Numbered from the stretch's first letter, positions 38,009-47,031 are shown. The stretch is DNA of 58,781 nucleotides from an uncultured Ruminococcus sp. (GCA_902785425.1 CACZYP010000007.1:1-58781); one strand, 5' to 3'. A program made the numbers and translations. The notes: generated by a model from the letters alone, not told the origin.

Positions 38009-38212
38009 TTGTACAAACTTTTCGGAAACAACATTGAGCCGGACTGCTCCTATTGCTCCAACTGCATAAAAGACGAAGCAGGAAAGATCTGCATAAAGAA
38101 CACATCGATCGTAAACGGCAAATGCCGCAGGTTCAAGTACGATCCTCTTCTCCGTGAACCATTCAGACCGCCGGTTCTTCCGAAATTCGACCCGGAAGAC
38201 TTTAAATTGTAA
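38009..38212 (+). CDS. Small cysteine-rich protein of unknown function
   Basis: A 67-residue frame from TTG at 38009, preceded by agaggtg with a six-base spacer (an in-frame GTG lies nine bases upstream). It has CSYCSNC and two further Cys (ICIKN..., GKCRRFKY), suggesting a small zinc-binding knuckle. The remainder is basic and proline-rich (REPFRPPVLPKFDPEDF). The spacing and codon use look genuine. Function unknown. A repeat begins at its stop codon. Confidence 0.75.
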   Translation: MYKLFGNNIEPDCSYCSNCIKDEAGKICIKNTSIVNGKCRRFKYDPLLREPFRPPVLPKFDPEDFKL

Positions 38213-38362
38213 TGGAAAATTGAAAATGGAAAATTGCGGAACTCGGCTTCGCCGAGTTGATTCTGAAGTTCTCCGAAAACATTTCTTCACTCCACACTAA
38301 AAAAGCCGGGCGCAGCGAGGCTGACCGCAATTGTCAATTTTCAATTGTCCATTGTCAATTAT
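38211..38362. repeat. Family 1 repeat after the small Cys-rich gene
   Basis: Left arm aatggaaaattgaaaatgg, an aactcggcttcgccgagtt hairpin, a fragment of core, cactccacactaa, the cgcagcgaggctgaccg module and a right arm of caattgtcaatt/ttcaattgtccattgtcaatt. The arms mix the ttttc and ttgtc words. Confidence 0.8.
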
Positions 38363-38519
38363 TATGGGACAGCTCTTTTTTAATAATATCATGAAACATA
38401 ACGAAATTCAAGAATTTTTCATGATATAAGGCTGTCGATCGGCGGAAAGCTTTGTCGGGTATTTGTTTTTTCACTAAAAATGCACATAAATATTAACGAT
38501 ATTTCTATAAGTGATTGTA

Positions 38520-38548
38520 TTGATTTAACAAGAAAACGCTGATAAAAT
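38520..38548 (+). promoter_or_regulatory. Promoter of the radical SAM gene
   Basis: TTGATT (38520-38525), 17-base spacer, TAAAAT (38543-38548). A cgccgtatttcggcg hairpin (38566-38580) lies in the short leader. Confidence 0.6.
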
Positions 38549-38610
38549 ATATAGTGTATGATAATCGCCGTATTTCGGCGTGTATGTTTTTTTGAAAGGG
38601 GGATCTGCCT

Positions 38611-39525
38611 GTGGAATGTGTTGAACATTGTATCGTGTGTCCGCACAAGTGCGGCGCAAAGCGTTCCGTTTATGAGGGCGAGGGCTTCTGTAAAATGGGA
38701 GTACGTCCGAAGGTTGCAAGAGTAGGTCCTCATTACTGGGAGGAGCCGTGCATCAGCGGCACAAAAGGCAGCGGCGCCATCTTCTTCAGCGGCTGCACGC
38801 TCAAGTGCGTGTTCTGCCAGAACTACGAGATCAGCGCAAACCATGTCGGTGTGTTCATCACTCCCGAACAGCTTGCAAACTGCTACAGGAATCTTGAAGC
38901 TCAGGGCGTTCACAACATAAATCTTGTCAGCGCCGCACACTATCTCGAAGCCGTTCTTGAAAGCTTTGAGATATACCACCCGAAGATACCCGTTCTTTAC
39001 AATTCGAGCGGCTATGAAACGGTTGAAAGCCTGCGCAGACTTGAAGACAAGATCGATATCTATCTCCCCGATTTCAAATACAGCGATAACCGCATGGCGG
39101 AGCGCTATTCGAGCGCATTCAACTATTCTCAGGTAGCGCTTGCAGCTATCGAAGAAATGGTATTGCAGACGGGCGATATCAGGTACGACGAAAACGGTAT
39201 CGTTCAGAAGGGCACCATTATCCGTGTTCTTGTTCTTCCGAACCACACAAAGGACGCAATGGCGATACTCGATTGTATCAGAGCCAACTTCGGAAAGAGC
39301 GTGCTTGTAAGCATTCTCGGTCAGTACACACCTACGGGCGAGGCTTTCAAATACCCCGAGATCAACAGAAAGCTCACCGAAAAAGAGTACGACAAGGTCG
39401 TTGAACACGCATGCAAGCTTGACCTTGAAGGCTTCACGCAGGAGTTAAGCTCTGCGGACGAATCATTCATCCCCGATTTCAACTGTGCAAGCTCCGATTA
39501 TTTCGGCTACACAGGCGTTAATTAA
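38611..39525 (+). CDS. Radical SAM protein related to pyruvate formate-lyase activating enzymes
   Basis: This 304-residue protein has the CTLKCVFC motif (C62, C66, C69) that binds the 4Fe-4S cluster used to cleave S-adenosylmethionine. The N-terminus has further Cys residues (CIVCPHKCG), as in the PflA-related family of unknown targets. Start is GTG at 38611 behind gaaaggggg. No glycyl radical enzyme lies nearby, so the substrate is unknown. It is followed by a RadC-like gene 12 bases downstream. Confidence 0.88.
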   Translation: MECVEHCIVCPHKCGAKRSVYEGEGFCKMGVRPKVARVGPHYWEEPCISGTKGSGAIFFSGCTLKCVFCQNYEISANHVGVFITPEQLANCYRNLEAQGVHNINLVSAAHYLEAVLESFEIYHPKIPVLYNSSGYETVESLRRLEDKIDIYLPDFKYSDNRMAERYSSAFNYSQVALAAIEEMVLQTGDIRYDENGIVQKGTIIRVLVLPNHTKDAMAILDCIRANFGKSVLVSILGQYTPTGEAFKYPEINRKLTEKEYDKVVEHACKLDLEGFTQELSSADESFIPDFNCASSDYFGYTGVN

Positions 39526-39537
39526 AGGAGTAATCAT

Positions 39538-40335
39538 ATGCAGCCGGGCAAACGCTACAACAAGCGTAAACAGCAGCTTATCGAAAAGTGCAGGCTCTCC
39601 GGGTTCGATTCACTGACCCCGAGAGAGTCCGCCGAGCTGTTTCTTTGCCTGGCTGCTTCTTTTGAAAGAGAAGACGTTCTTTTTCAATCACATATAACGG
39701 CAAATCCGTATGCGTTTTTTTCGTATACGCATGAAAAGCTGCTGAAATACGGCGCAAACGAATCGGAAGCGTTTTTGATCGAGCAGTTTCCGGCTATTGC
39801 ACAGCGGCTTCTGAGAAACGCCGACAGCAGCAAAAACGAGCCTGAAAAACAAGCTGAGGAAAAATTGTCCGAAAGCAAGGCAAACAGGCAGAAACGTGAG
39901 CTTGAAAACAATATCATGTCTCGCTTTGTGGGAGCTTACAGTGAGTATATCCTGCTCATGATCTTCAACGAATCATTTTCGCTCGTATTCTCCGACTTCA
40001 TCTCCACCGACAGAACTACCGAGGTCGATCTTGACATTCGTCTCATATGCAAAGTGACCTGCAAATACGGCGGCAAGTACGTTATGATCGCTCACAATCA
40101 CCCGAGCGGACTGAGTATCCCCTCTCCGCAGGACTGCGAAGCAACAAGAGCGCTTTTCAATTCTCTGTGCGATCTCGGAATATGGCTTCTCGATCACTAC
40201 ATCGTAACACGTACCGAGTGCGTACCGATAAGCAAAACTTACGATTTCAGGAACACATCCGACAAATACCTCGCATCAGTCCGTGAAAAGCTCGAAGATG
40301 AATACGAAAAACGCAAAAAGAAACTTGGGATTTAA
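39538..40335 (+). CDS. radC: RadC-like JAB/MPN-domain protein
   Basis: This 265-residue protein has a helix-hairpin-helix-like N-terminus (DSLTPRESAELFLCLAAS), a charged linker and the JAB domain with HNHPSGLS (H186, H188, S191) and a following Asp that bind zinc. RadC was first tied to DNA repair, but its true role is not clear. The central linker (SSKNEPEKQAEEKLSESKANRQ) is longer than usual. Ribosome binding site aaggag; probably co-transcribed with the radical SAM gene and ended by the hairpin at 40542. Confidence 0.88.
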   Translation: MQPGKRYNKRKQQLIEKCRLSGFDSLTPRESAELFLCLAASFEREDVLFQSHITANPYAFFSYTHEKLLKYGANESEAFLIEQFPAIAQRLLRNADSSKNEPEKQAEEKLSESKANRQKRELENNIMSRFVGAYSEYILLMIFNESFSLVFSDFISTDRTTEVDLDIRLICKVTCKYGGKYVMIAHNHPSGLSIPSPQDCEATRALFNSLCDLGIWLLDHYIVTRTECVPISKTYDFRNTSDKYLASVREKLEDEYEKRKKKLGI

Positions 40336-40355
40336 AACTCAATAGAGCACAGCGC

Positions 40356-40539
40356 AAAGTTTTCGCCAAGCCTTTTGAAAAAGGCTTGCGGGTTCCAAGG
40401 GCAGCGCCCTTGGCTGCCGGAGGCAGAGCTACGCCCTTTTAGGGGTGAATTCTTAAAACAGTTAGGTGGACTGTTTGCCAACTTCATCGTGTTTTCTCGC
40501 CGTGATACGGCGATGGAAAAAACTTTATCAACAGACTGA
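40356..40539 (+). repeat. Family 2 hairpin element, copy A (left of the amylase gene)
   Basis: Consists of aaagttttcgcc, a hairpin (aagccttttgaaaaaggctt), gcgggttc, a hairpin (ccaagggcagcgcccttgg), ctgccggaggcagag, a less conserved middle, tttctcgccgtgatacggcga, and aactttatcaacagactga. Copy B at 44009-44182 is the same element in opposite orientation with different stem sequences. Confidence 0.85.
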
Positions 40540-40541
40540 GA

Positions 40542-40567
40542 GAACAGCGCCGTGCTGTTCTTTTTTT
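40542..40567 (+). terminator. Terminator after the RadC-like gene
   Basis: gaacagc, loop gccgt, gctgttc and seven T residues, directly at the end of the family 2 element. Confidence 0.85.
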
Positions 40568-40936
40568 GTCACGTCAGCCGCCTTTTGTCCTGTTTTTGCA
40601 CGATCAAAAAATTACAATCCCGCCACCATTGTGTTGTCTGTTGTCGGTTATGTGACAGGAATATGAAAACCGTTGTTGTTTTGGATAAAAAGTAATTTTG
40701 TTATCTGTGTAAATGAACGAATTTAGTTTTTTGATTTAAAGACGGTTGATAATATATTATTTTTATGTTAAAATTAAACAGTAAATGAAGTGGTCTTGCG
40801 GCCGCTTGAAATTTTGTCCGGGCTTTTTTCAAAAAGGCTTATGCCCTTTATCACAGAAGCGGACAGAACGAATTATTTTCAACAACAATATGATAGACAA
40901 TGACTAAATAATTACTTACAAAAAGGAGAATGTGCA
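40568..40936 (+). promoter_or_regulatory. Amylase promoter region and structured leader
   Basis: The promoter is TTGATA (40746-40751), 17-base spacer, TAAAAT (40769-40774). The leader of about 155 bases contains gtccg (40816-40820) pairing with cggac (40860-40864) around an inner gggcttttttcaaaaaggct hairpin. No ORF is supported in this gap. A catabolite-type operator was not clear. Confidence 0.65.
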
Positions 40937-43888
40937 ATGAAAAAACCAAAGGCTTTATTGTCTGCGATGCTCACAGTGGCTCTTCTTGCTTCTGCAGCCG
41001 TTCCCGCAGGTGCAGCTGTTCAGGATACGGAGGGTTCCGCAGCAGCTCCTATCGCCTCAGGCGCAGACGCTTCTACGTTCTCGTGGGACAACGCAACAGT
41101 TTACTTCCTTCTTATCGACCGTTTCAATAACGGCGACTCTTCCAACGATACTTCATACGGCCGTATGAAAAACGTTAAAGGCAGCGACTGGGCTACTTTC
41201 CACGGCGGTGACTTCGCAGGCATCACACAGAAGATCAACGAAGGCTATTTCAACGACCTCGGCGTTAACGCTATCTGGCTGACAGCTCCCTACGAGCAGA
41301 TCCACGGCTACTGCCTCGGCTACGAAAACGACCAGCCTGCTTATGCACACTATTCCTACCACGGCTACTACGTTCTCGACTACACCGAAGCAGACGCTAA
41401 CTACGGTACAAAAGAAGAGTTCAAAACACTTGTAGACACAGCTCACGAGCATGGCATCCGTATCGTTATGGATATCGTTATGAACCATGCCGGCTACAAC
41501 ACGCTCCAGGATATGAGCGACCTCAACTTCGGTACACTCAAAAACGGCTGGGAGTCCGACTACAAGTCCGGCAACTTCAGCACATACCATTCATTCATCA
41601 ACTATGATGATACAGCAGGATGGGCTAACTGGTGGGGTCCCGAATGGATCCGCACAGGTGTTGCAGGCTACACAAAGGGCGGCGGAGACGATATAACAAA
41701 GTGTCTCTCCGATCTTCCCGACTTCAAGACAGAAAACAAAACACAGCTCGGCATTCCGAACCTCCTCAAAACAAAGTGGACAAAGGAAGGCACGCTCAAT
41801 GAAAAGAAGAGCAAGTACGGCGATTCCAACACGGTAACGGGTTACATCTCCACATGGCTCACAGACTGGGTAAGAGAATACGGAGTAGACGGTTTCCGCT
41901 GCGATACCGCAAAACACGTTGAGTTCGATTCCTGGAACCAGCTCAAGCAGGCAGGCGTTCAGGCTCTTCGAGACTGGAAAAAGAACAACCCCGACAAGAA
42001 GCTCGACGACCTCGATTTCTGGATGACAGGTGAGGCATGGAACCACGGCTTCGGCAACGACGGCTACGACGGTTACTACACTCAGGGCGGCTTTGATTCG
42101 ATGATCAACTTCGAGACTCAGGGCGGCGGCATGTATTCATCGGATAAGATCGCAAGCACATATCAGAGATATGCAGACAGCATCAACACGAACGACAAGT
42201 TCAACGAGCTTTCTTATCTCTCCTCGCACGACACACTTCTTGCAAGAGGCGATCAGTACCACCTCGGCTCGGCTCTTCTCATGACTCCGGGCGCTGTACA
42301 GATCTACTATGGTGACGAGACAAACAGACCCGTTGCTACAGAGCGTAACTTTGACGGCAACGGCGGCGCAGGCCACTGCCTCAGAAGCGACATGAACTGG
42401 GGCTCAATGGATACAAATGTTCTTGAGCACTGGCAGAAGGTCGGCACATTCAGAAACAACCACGTTGCAGTAGGCGCAGGCGCTAACGTTGGTCTTACAG
42501 CTACATCGGGTACAGCTTTCGGCAGAACATACTCGAAGAACGGCGTTACAGACAACGTTGCAGCAGTTATCGACGCAGCAGCTAACAAAGACATAACGAT
42601 CGATGTAAGCGGCGTATTTGAAGACGGCACAACACTCTTCAACACATATGACGAGACAACAGATACAGTTTCCGGCGGCAAGGTAACATTCAACTCCGGC
42701 GCTCACGGAACTATCCTTCTTGAGCAGGGCGAAGACGATCCCGTTAAAGTTTCCGTAAAGGGTACATCTCCGTTTGAAACAACTACAGAGCTTGCTGTTT
42801 CCCTCGAAGGCGTTAACTCCGCAGTAATGACGATCGACGGCTTCAAGACGCTCACAGTAAAGAACGGCACAAAGGTCACGATCGGTAAGGAAGCTTATCC
42901 GGGCGACACAGTTGAGGTCAAACTTGATTACAAGCATCCCGAAAAGGGCGCTATAACAAAGACATTCAAGTTCAAGAAAGAGGACGACGGCACATCTCAG
43001 ACACGTTCCGACAAGGCTATCGTTCACGTTAAGACAGACATTTCCGGCGCTAACATCTACGCTTGGCAGGATGTTTCCGGCAAGGCAACAAAGCTTGCAG
43101 GCGAATGGCCCGGCACACCGCTCTCCGCTAAGGACGAAGACGGCTGGTATGTAGCAAATCTCAGCGATTCTACAGACGCTTTCAACTTCATCGTAAACGG
43201 CAGCGGCCAGACAAAGGATATCACAGGCAACCAGGGCGAGACATGGGCTATCATCGGCTCCGACTACAGCTTCAAGACATACACAGATAAGGCTGAAGCT
43301 TACAAGGCAGCAGGCATCGATGTTCCCGTAAGCGACCTTGACGGTCTTAAGACAGCTTGTAAGGAGATCAAGTATCTCGACGCTTCCAAGTATTCGACAT
43401 CAAGCTACAACAGAGCAATGAAGGCTGTTGAAGAAGCAGACAAGATCATCGCTCAGGGCAATAAAGCAGATCCCGCAGACGTAACCGCTGCACTCGATAA
43501 GGTAAAGGCTGCAAAGAATGCACTCGTTCCCGCAGGCGGCGACGATTCCGATTCCGAGATCGATTCAAACTCCGATGTTGAATCCGATACAGAGTCCGAT
43601 ACACATTCCGATGTTGACTCCGATACAGATTCCGACACACATTCCGACGTTGAGCCCGATTCAGACACAGATTCCGATCATCACATTGTTTACAACGGCA
43701 AGGGCGACCTCAACAACGATGGTAAGGTAACGCTCAGAGATGCAACGATCGCTCAGAAGATCTCTCTCGGCATCATCGCTCAGAATGACGGCGACGTAGA
43801 GCTCGGCGATATGAACGGCGACGGCAAGATCTCCCTCATCGATGCATACGCTATCCAGGCACTTGTAAACACAAAGTACAGCAAGTAA
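40937..43888 (+). CDS. Secreted GH13 alpha-amylase with CBM26-like module and type I dockerin
   Basis: This 983-residue enzyme hydrolyses alpha-1,4 bonds of starch outside the cell. Order: signal peptide (about 1-27), GH13 barrel (about 50-570) with DIVMNHAG, nucleophile D323 in DGFRCDTAKH, acid/base E366 in MTGEAW and D432 in SSHDT; a beta-rich domain (630-690); a CBM26-like starch-binding module (about 692-790, NIYAWQDVSGK... GEWPG... GWYVANL); a small helical FIVAR-like domain (800-865); a Ser/Asp/Thr linker; and a dockerin (922-983) with two Ca-binding repeats (LNNDGKVTLRDA, MNGDGKISLIDA). Dockerins attach enzymes to scaffoldin cohesins, as in the R. bromii amylosome. Strong aaggaga site. 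Confidence 0.95.
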   Translation: MKKPKALLSAMLTVALLASAAVPAGAAVQDTEGSAAAPIASGADASTFSWDNATVYFLLIDRFNNGDSSNDTSYGRMKNVKGSDWATFHGGDFAGITQKINEGYFNDLGVNAIWLTAPYEQIHGYCLGYENDQPAYAHYSYHGYYVLDYTEADANYGTKEEFKTLVDTAHEHGIRIVMDIVMNHAGYNTLQDMSDLNFGTLKNGWESDYKSGNFSTYHSFINYDDTAGWANWWGPEWIRTGVAGYTKGGGDDITKCLSDLPDFKTENKTQLGIPNLLKTKWTKEGTLNEKKSKYGDSNTVTGYISTWLTDWVREYGVDGFRCDTAKHVEFDSWNQLKQAGVQALRDWKKNNPDKKLDDLDFWMTGEAWNHGFGNDGYDGYYTQGGFDSMINFETQGGGMYSSDKIASTYQRYADSINTNDKFNELSYLSSHDTLLARGDQYHLGSALLMTPGAVQIYYGDETNRPVATERNFDGNGGAGHCLRSDMNWGSMDTNVLEHWQKVGTFRNNHVAVGAGANVGLTATSGTAFGRTYSKNGVTDNVAAVIDAAANKDITIDVSGVFEDGTTLFNTYDETTDTVSGGKVTFNSGAHGTILLEQGEDDPVKVSVKGTSPFETTTELAVSLEGVNSAVMTIDGFKTLTVKNGTKVTIGKEAYPGDTVEVKLDYKHPEKGAITKTFKFKKEDDGTSQTRSDKAIVHVKTDISGANIYAWQDVSGKATKLAGEWPGTPLSAKDEDGWYVANLSDSTDAFNFIVNGSGQTKDITGNQGETWAIIGSDYSFKTYTDKAEAYKAAGIDVPVSDLDGLKTACKEIKYLDASKYSTSSYNRAMKAVEEADKIIAQGNKADPADVTAALDKVKAAKNALVPAGGDDSDSEIDSNSDVESDTESDTHSDVDSDTDSDTHSDVEPDSDTDSDHHIVYNGKGDLNNDGKVTLRDATIAQKISLGIIAQNDGDVELGDMNGDGKISLIDAYAIQALVNTKYSK

Positions 43889-43919
43889 TCAACAACACAC
43901 TTAACACACATACAAAAAC

Positions 43920-43951
43920 TCCCCCGGACTATTGCCCGGGGGAAACTTTTT
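43920..43951 (+). terminator. Terminator of the amylase gene
   Basis: cccccgg, loop, cccggggg and five T residues, 30 bases after the stop. Confidence 0.9.
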
Positions 43952-44350
43952 ACAATTGAAAAAGGAAAATTGAAAGTAGAAAATTTCGGAACTCGTCAAA
44001 GGCGAGTTTCAGTCTGTTGATAAAGTTCTTTCGTCGCCGTGTTACGGCGAGAAAACCTGATGTTATTGGAAACTTAGGGGCATTTTCTGCCAAAATGCCC
44101 CTCTTTAGTCTGCCTCCGGCGGCTTAGGGACTCCGTCCCTAAGAACCCTGCAAGCCTTTTTCAAAAGGCTTGGCGAAAACTCTTCCGGCTATGCTTTTAT
44201 TAACTTTTTCGACAGACCGGAACTCGTCAAAGGCGAGTTGTTTTTTATTAAACCTTATCTTCTTCCGTTACCATTTATTTTCAATGAAAACATCAATATA
44301 AAACAGGAGCGAAGCGACTCCGCAATTTTCCATTTTCCATTTTCAATTAG
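43952..44350. repeat. Composite repeat block: family 1 halves around family 2 copy B
   Basis: Outer arms are family 1 (ttgaaaaaggaaaattgaaag on the left, ttttccattttccattttc on the right, with aactcgtcaaaggcgagtt twice and ggagcgaagcgactcc). The inside, 44009-44182, is family 2 copy B in reverse: tcagtctgttgataaagtt, tcgccgtgttacggcga, aggggcattttctgccaaaatgcccct, ctgcctccgg, cttagggactccgtccctaag, gaaccctgcaagcctttttc, aaaggcttggcgaaaact (all adjacent segments). A family 2 element thus seems inserted into a family 1 element. Confidence 0.85.
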
Positions 44351-44352
44351 TA

Positions 44353-44387
44353 CATGCCGCAGCCAAGTAAAACATAGCTGCGGCATG
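44353..44387 (-). terminator. Hairpin after the spore protein gene
   Basis: Perfect 11-bp stem catgccgcagc / gctgcggcatg with a 13-base loop, 27 bases after the SASP stop. It lacks a clear U-run on the minus strand, so it may be a stabilising 3' hairpin more than an intrinsic terminator. Confidence 0.55.
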
Positions 44388-44414
44388 AAACATTAAGCCG
44401 AATAATTGATCTTC

Positions 44415-44612
44415 TTACTTCATCGACTGCTCATAGCTTTCGATCATCTTCTTGACCATCTGACCGCCTACAGAGCCTGCCTGACGAGATGTGAGTTCGC
44501 CGTTGTAACCGTCCTTAAGATTTACGCCGACCTCATTGGCGCACTCCATCTTGAATCTATCCATAGCTTCTCTTGCCTGCGGCACGTTGAGCTGATTGTT
44601 GTTGGATGACAT
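44415..44612 (-). CDS. Alpha/beta-type small acid-soluble spore protein
   Basis: This 65-residue protein coats DNA in dormant spores and shields it from damage. The family signatures are present: FKMECANEVGVNL, the GELTSRQAGSVGGQMVKKMIE block with the conserved glycines. Start at 44612 has gaaaggaga upstream. It is strong evidence that the organism can make endospores or descends from one that did. Candidate sigma-G promoter lies upstream. Confidence 0.97.
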   Translation of the reverse strand: MSSNNNQLNVPQAREAMDRFKMECANEVGVNLKDGYNGELTSRQAGSVGGQMVKKMIESYEQSMK

Positions 44613-44731
44613 ACTGTTTTCTCCTTTCACATTTTTGCGGCGGCCAGCCGAAAAAAGCCTCCGGCCAACAACGTCCCGAAAGGCTTTTCCGGCTGTCGCC
44701 GACACGATCGGAGCGTTTTTCACCGCAATGA

Positions 44732-44760
44732 TAGTATGTGAAAAAAAGAAAGAATTATTG
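44732..44760 (-). promoter_or_regulatory. Candidate sigma-G/F promoter of the SASP gene
   Basis: On the minus strand CAATA (44760-44756), 17-base spacer, CATACTA (44738-44732). The -10 matches the forespore sigma consensus fully, the -35 in four of five positions. The leader (to 44613) folds into a long hairpin: agccggaaaagcct pairs with aggcttttttcggct with one bulge. Confidence 0.5.
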
Positions 44761-44891
44761 AAGATATCGCTAAGAAAAAAATGGAAAAACACTCCGTCCG
44801 AGCTGAATACCCGGGCGAAGCGTTATCCATTTACCAAAAAGTGTTGCTATTTTCTTTAACTATGTATATTCTATCACAGTATCATAACAAA

Positions 44892-44954
44892 TTACGGAGC
44901 GAAGCGACTCCATAATTGTCCATTGTCCATTGTCAATTGTCCATTATCAATTGT
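44892..44954. repeat. Half family 1 repeat overlapping the end of rex
   Basis: ggagcgaagcgactcc followed by ttgtccatt / ttgtcaatt units. These supply the last codon and stop of rex on the minus strand. Confidence 0.75.
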
Positions 44955-45591
44955 CTTCCCTGCTTCTTTTGATCCTGAAGCAAAGCTGCATAAGGCTGTC
45001 GGAAAGATGAACATTCTCGACCGTAACATCATCGTATTTCATGCCGATGTCGAAGTGGCTGAAATTCCAGAAGCTTCTGACGCCGCAGCCATACAGCCTG
45101 TCGGCAAGCTCTTCCACCGCACCTTTCGGCACGCAGATAATAGCCGTAACGACATCTTTCTCACGGCAGAAGCGCTCTATCTCGTCGGTGTGGCTCACCG
45201 TAATGCCGCTTATCACCGTGCCGACCTTGCGCATATCGCTGTCAAAAATGCCCACAAGCTCGAAGCAGCGCTTTTCATACGCTACCTGATTTGCAATAGC
45301 CGTGCCGATATTTCCTGCGCCGACAAGTATAGCCGGATAGCCGCAGCTGATACCGAGAATGCCTGCTATCTCATCTTTGAGCTGCGCAACGGAGTAGCCT
45401 ATCCCCTGCTGACCGAACTCGCCGAAGCAGTTAAGATCCTGCCGCACCTGCGAAGCCGTTGAGCTCATGCGCTTTGCAAGCTCGCCCGAGCTTACACGGG
45501 AGATACCCTTTGCGTCAAGCTCACGCAAAAATCTGTAATAACGAGGCAGCCGCCTCACAACGGACGAAGAAATATTATCTCTCTTAGCCAT
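44947..45591 (-). CDS. rex: Redox-sensing transcriptional repressor Rex
   Basis: This 214-residue repressor senses the NADH/NAD+ ratio and controls fermentation genes. The winged-helix N-terminus (RRLPRYYRFLRELDAKGISRVSSGELAKRMSSTASQVRQDL) recognises DNA, and the Rossmann motif is VGAGNIGTAI (90-99). The C-terminal domain-swapped helix is present. The stop codon lies inside a repeat (EDN, TGA). Gene order is minus strand after aconitase and isocitrate dehydrogenase. Confidence 0.96.
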   Translation of the reverse strand: MAKRDNISSSVVRRLPRYYRFLRELDAKGISRVSSGELAKRMSSTASQVRQDLNCFGEFGQQGIGYSVAQLKDEIAGILGISCGYPAILVGAGNIGTAIANQVAYEKRCFELVGIFDSDMRKVGTVISGITVSHTDEIERFCREKDVVTAIICVPKGAVEELADRLYGCGVRSFWNFSHFDIGMKYDDVTVENVHLSDSLMQLCFRIKRSREDN

Positions 45592-45611
45592 TTTCCAACA
45601 CCCAAAAAAAC

Positions 45612-45771
45612 AATGTGGAATGTGGAGTGTGGAGTGTGGAATATCGGAGTCGCTTCGCTCCTGTTTTTATATTGGTTTTCCGAAAAACAAACTCTGAATA
45701 AACCGATACAAAACAAGCATGAAGCGCTTCCTTCATTCCACTTTCGTCATTCCACTTTCCACATTTATTGA
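45612..45771. repeat. Family 1 repeat between icd and rex
   Basis: Left arm aatgtggaatgtggagtgtgg, hairpin ggagtcgcttcgctcc, shortened core (atattggttttccgaaaaac...aaaccgatac), hairpin aagcatgaagcgctt (imperfect), right arm cattccactttcgtcattcc. Arms are complementary and of the cacattcc flavour. It lies about 20 bases upstream of rex. Confidence 0.8.
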
Positions 45772-45805
45772 ACGTATAGAACTTTTAAATAAACTGAAAC
45801 TTTTA

Positions 45806-47017
45806 TCAGAGCGAAGCCTTAAGTCTCTCGTCAACTGCTTTGAGGAAGTCCTCTGTGTTGACCTTCTTCTTGTTTTCAAGAGTTGAGAGAAGCGCAAGGT
45901 CGCCTGTCATGATGCCGTCTTCGATAGTCTTGATCGTAGCGGCTTCAAGCTTGTCTGCAAACTCGCAAAGCTCGGGTGTTGCGTCAAGCTCGCCTCTCTT
46001 TCTGAGAGCGCCTGTCCATGCGAAGAGCGTTGCAACGGAGTTTGTAGATGTCTCCTCGCCCTTGAGGTGCTTATAGTAGTGGCGCTGAACAGTGCCGTGA
46101 GCTGCCTCATACTCGAACACGCCGTCGGGAGATACGAGAACGGATGTCATCATAGCGAGCGAGCCGAAAGCTGTTGCGATCATATCGGACATAACGTCGC
46201 CGTCGTAGTTCTTGCAAGCCCAGATGTAGCCGCCCTCGGAGCGGATAACTCTTGCAACTGCATCGTCGATGAGTGTGTAGAAGAAGCTGATGCCTGCTGC
46301 TTCAAACTTCTCTTTGTATTCAGTCTCAAAGATCTCGTTGAAGATATCCTTGAAGCGGTGGTCGTATATCTTGGAGATAGTGTCCTTGGAAGCGAACCAG
46401 ATGTCCTGCTTCTTGTCGAGAGCATAGTTGAAACACGAACGTGCAAAGCTGCCGATAGACTTATCAAGGTTGTGAACGCCCTGAATGATACCGTCTGTCT
46501 TGAAATCGTGAATAAGGCTGCGCTCCTCTGTGCCGTCTGCCTTAGTAACGCAAAGCTCTGCCTTGGAGCCTGCCTCTACACGCATTTCCGTGTTCTTGTA
46601 GATATCGCCGTAAGCGTGACGTGCGATAGTGATCGGCTTTGTCCATGTGGGAACGTACGGTGTTATGCCCTTAACAAGGATCGGGCAGCGGAAAACAGTA
46701 CCGTCGAGCAGCGCTCTGATAGTGCCGTTCGGCGACTTCCACATTTCTTTAAGATCATACTCCTTCATACGGTCTGCATTCGGAGTGATCGTAGCGCACT
46801 TTACAGCAACGCCGTACTTCTTTGTAGCCTCAGCGGAGTCGATAGTGACCTGATCGTTAGTCTCGTTTCTGTGAACGAGTCCGAGATCGTAGTACTCCGT
46901 TTTAAGGTCAACGTAAGGTGTGATAAGGATATCCTTGATGGATTTCCAGATAACTCTCGTCATCTCGTCGCCGTCCATCTCAACGAGCGGCGTTTTCATT
47001 TGAATTTTATCGGACAT
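45806..47017 (-). CDS. icd: NADP-dependent isocitrate dehydrogenase
   Basis: This 403-residue enzyme converts isocitrate to 2-oxoglutarate. The sequence ([85 protein letters not shown] in consecutive blocks) is of the eukaryote-like dimeric type. Start at 47017 has aaaggaga. In an anaerobe with aconitase beside it, this arm of the citrate cycle most likely supplies glutamate. Confidence 0.96.
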   Translation of the reverse strand: MSDKIQMKTPLVEMDGDEMTRVIWKSIKDILITPYVDLKTEYYDLGLVHRNETNDQVTIDSAEATKKYGVAVKCATITPNADRMKEYDLKEMWKSPNGTIRALLDGTVFRCPILVKGITPYVPTWTKPITIARHAYGDIYKNTEMRVEAGSKAELCVTKADGTEERSLIHDFKTDGIIQGVHNLDKSIGSFARSCFNYALDKKQDIWFASKDTISKIYDHRFKDIFNEIFETEYKEKFEAAGISFFYTLIDDAVARVIRSEGGYIWACKNYDGDVMSDMIATAFGSLAMMTSVLVSPDGVFEYEAAHGTVQRHYYKHLKGEETSTNSVATLFAWTGALRKRGELDATPELCEFADKLEAATIKTIEDGIMTGDLALLSTLENKKKVNTEDFLKAVDERLKASL

Positions 47018-47031
47018 TTCAATTATCTCCT

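Noticed and set aside
38419-39408. 329-codon open frame opposite the radical SAM gene
   Set aside because: Antisense to a gene with a full radical SAM motif; no start signals.
40356-44182. Composite transposon around the amylase gene
   Set aside because: The flanking inverted elements contain no transposase and related hairpin elements occur elsewhere alone; no target duplication was evident.
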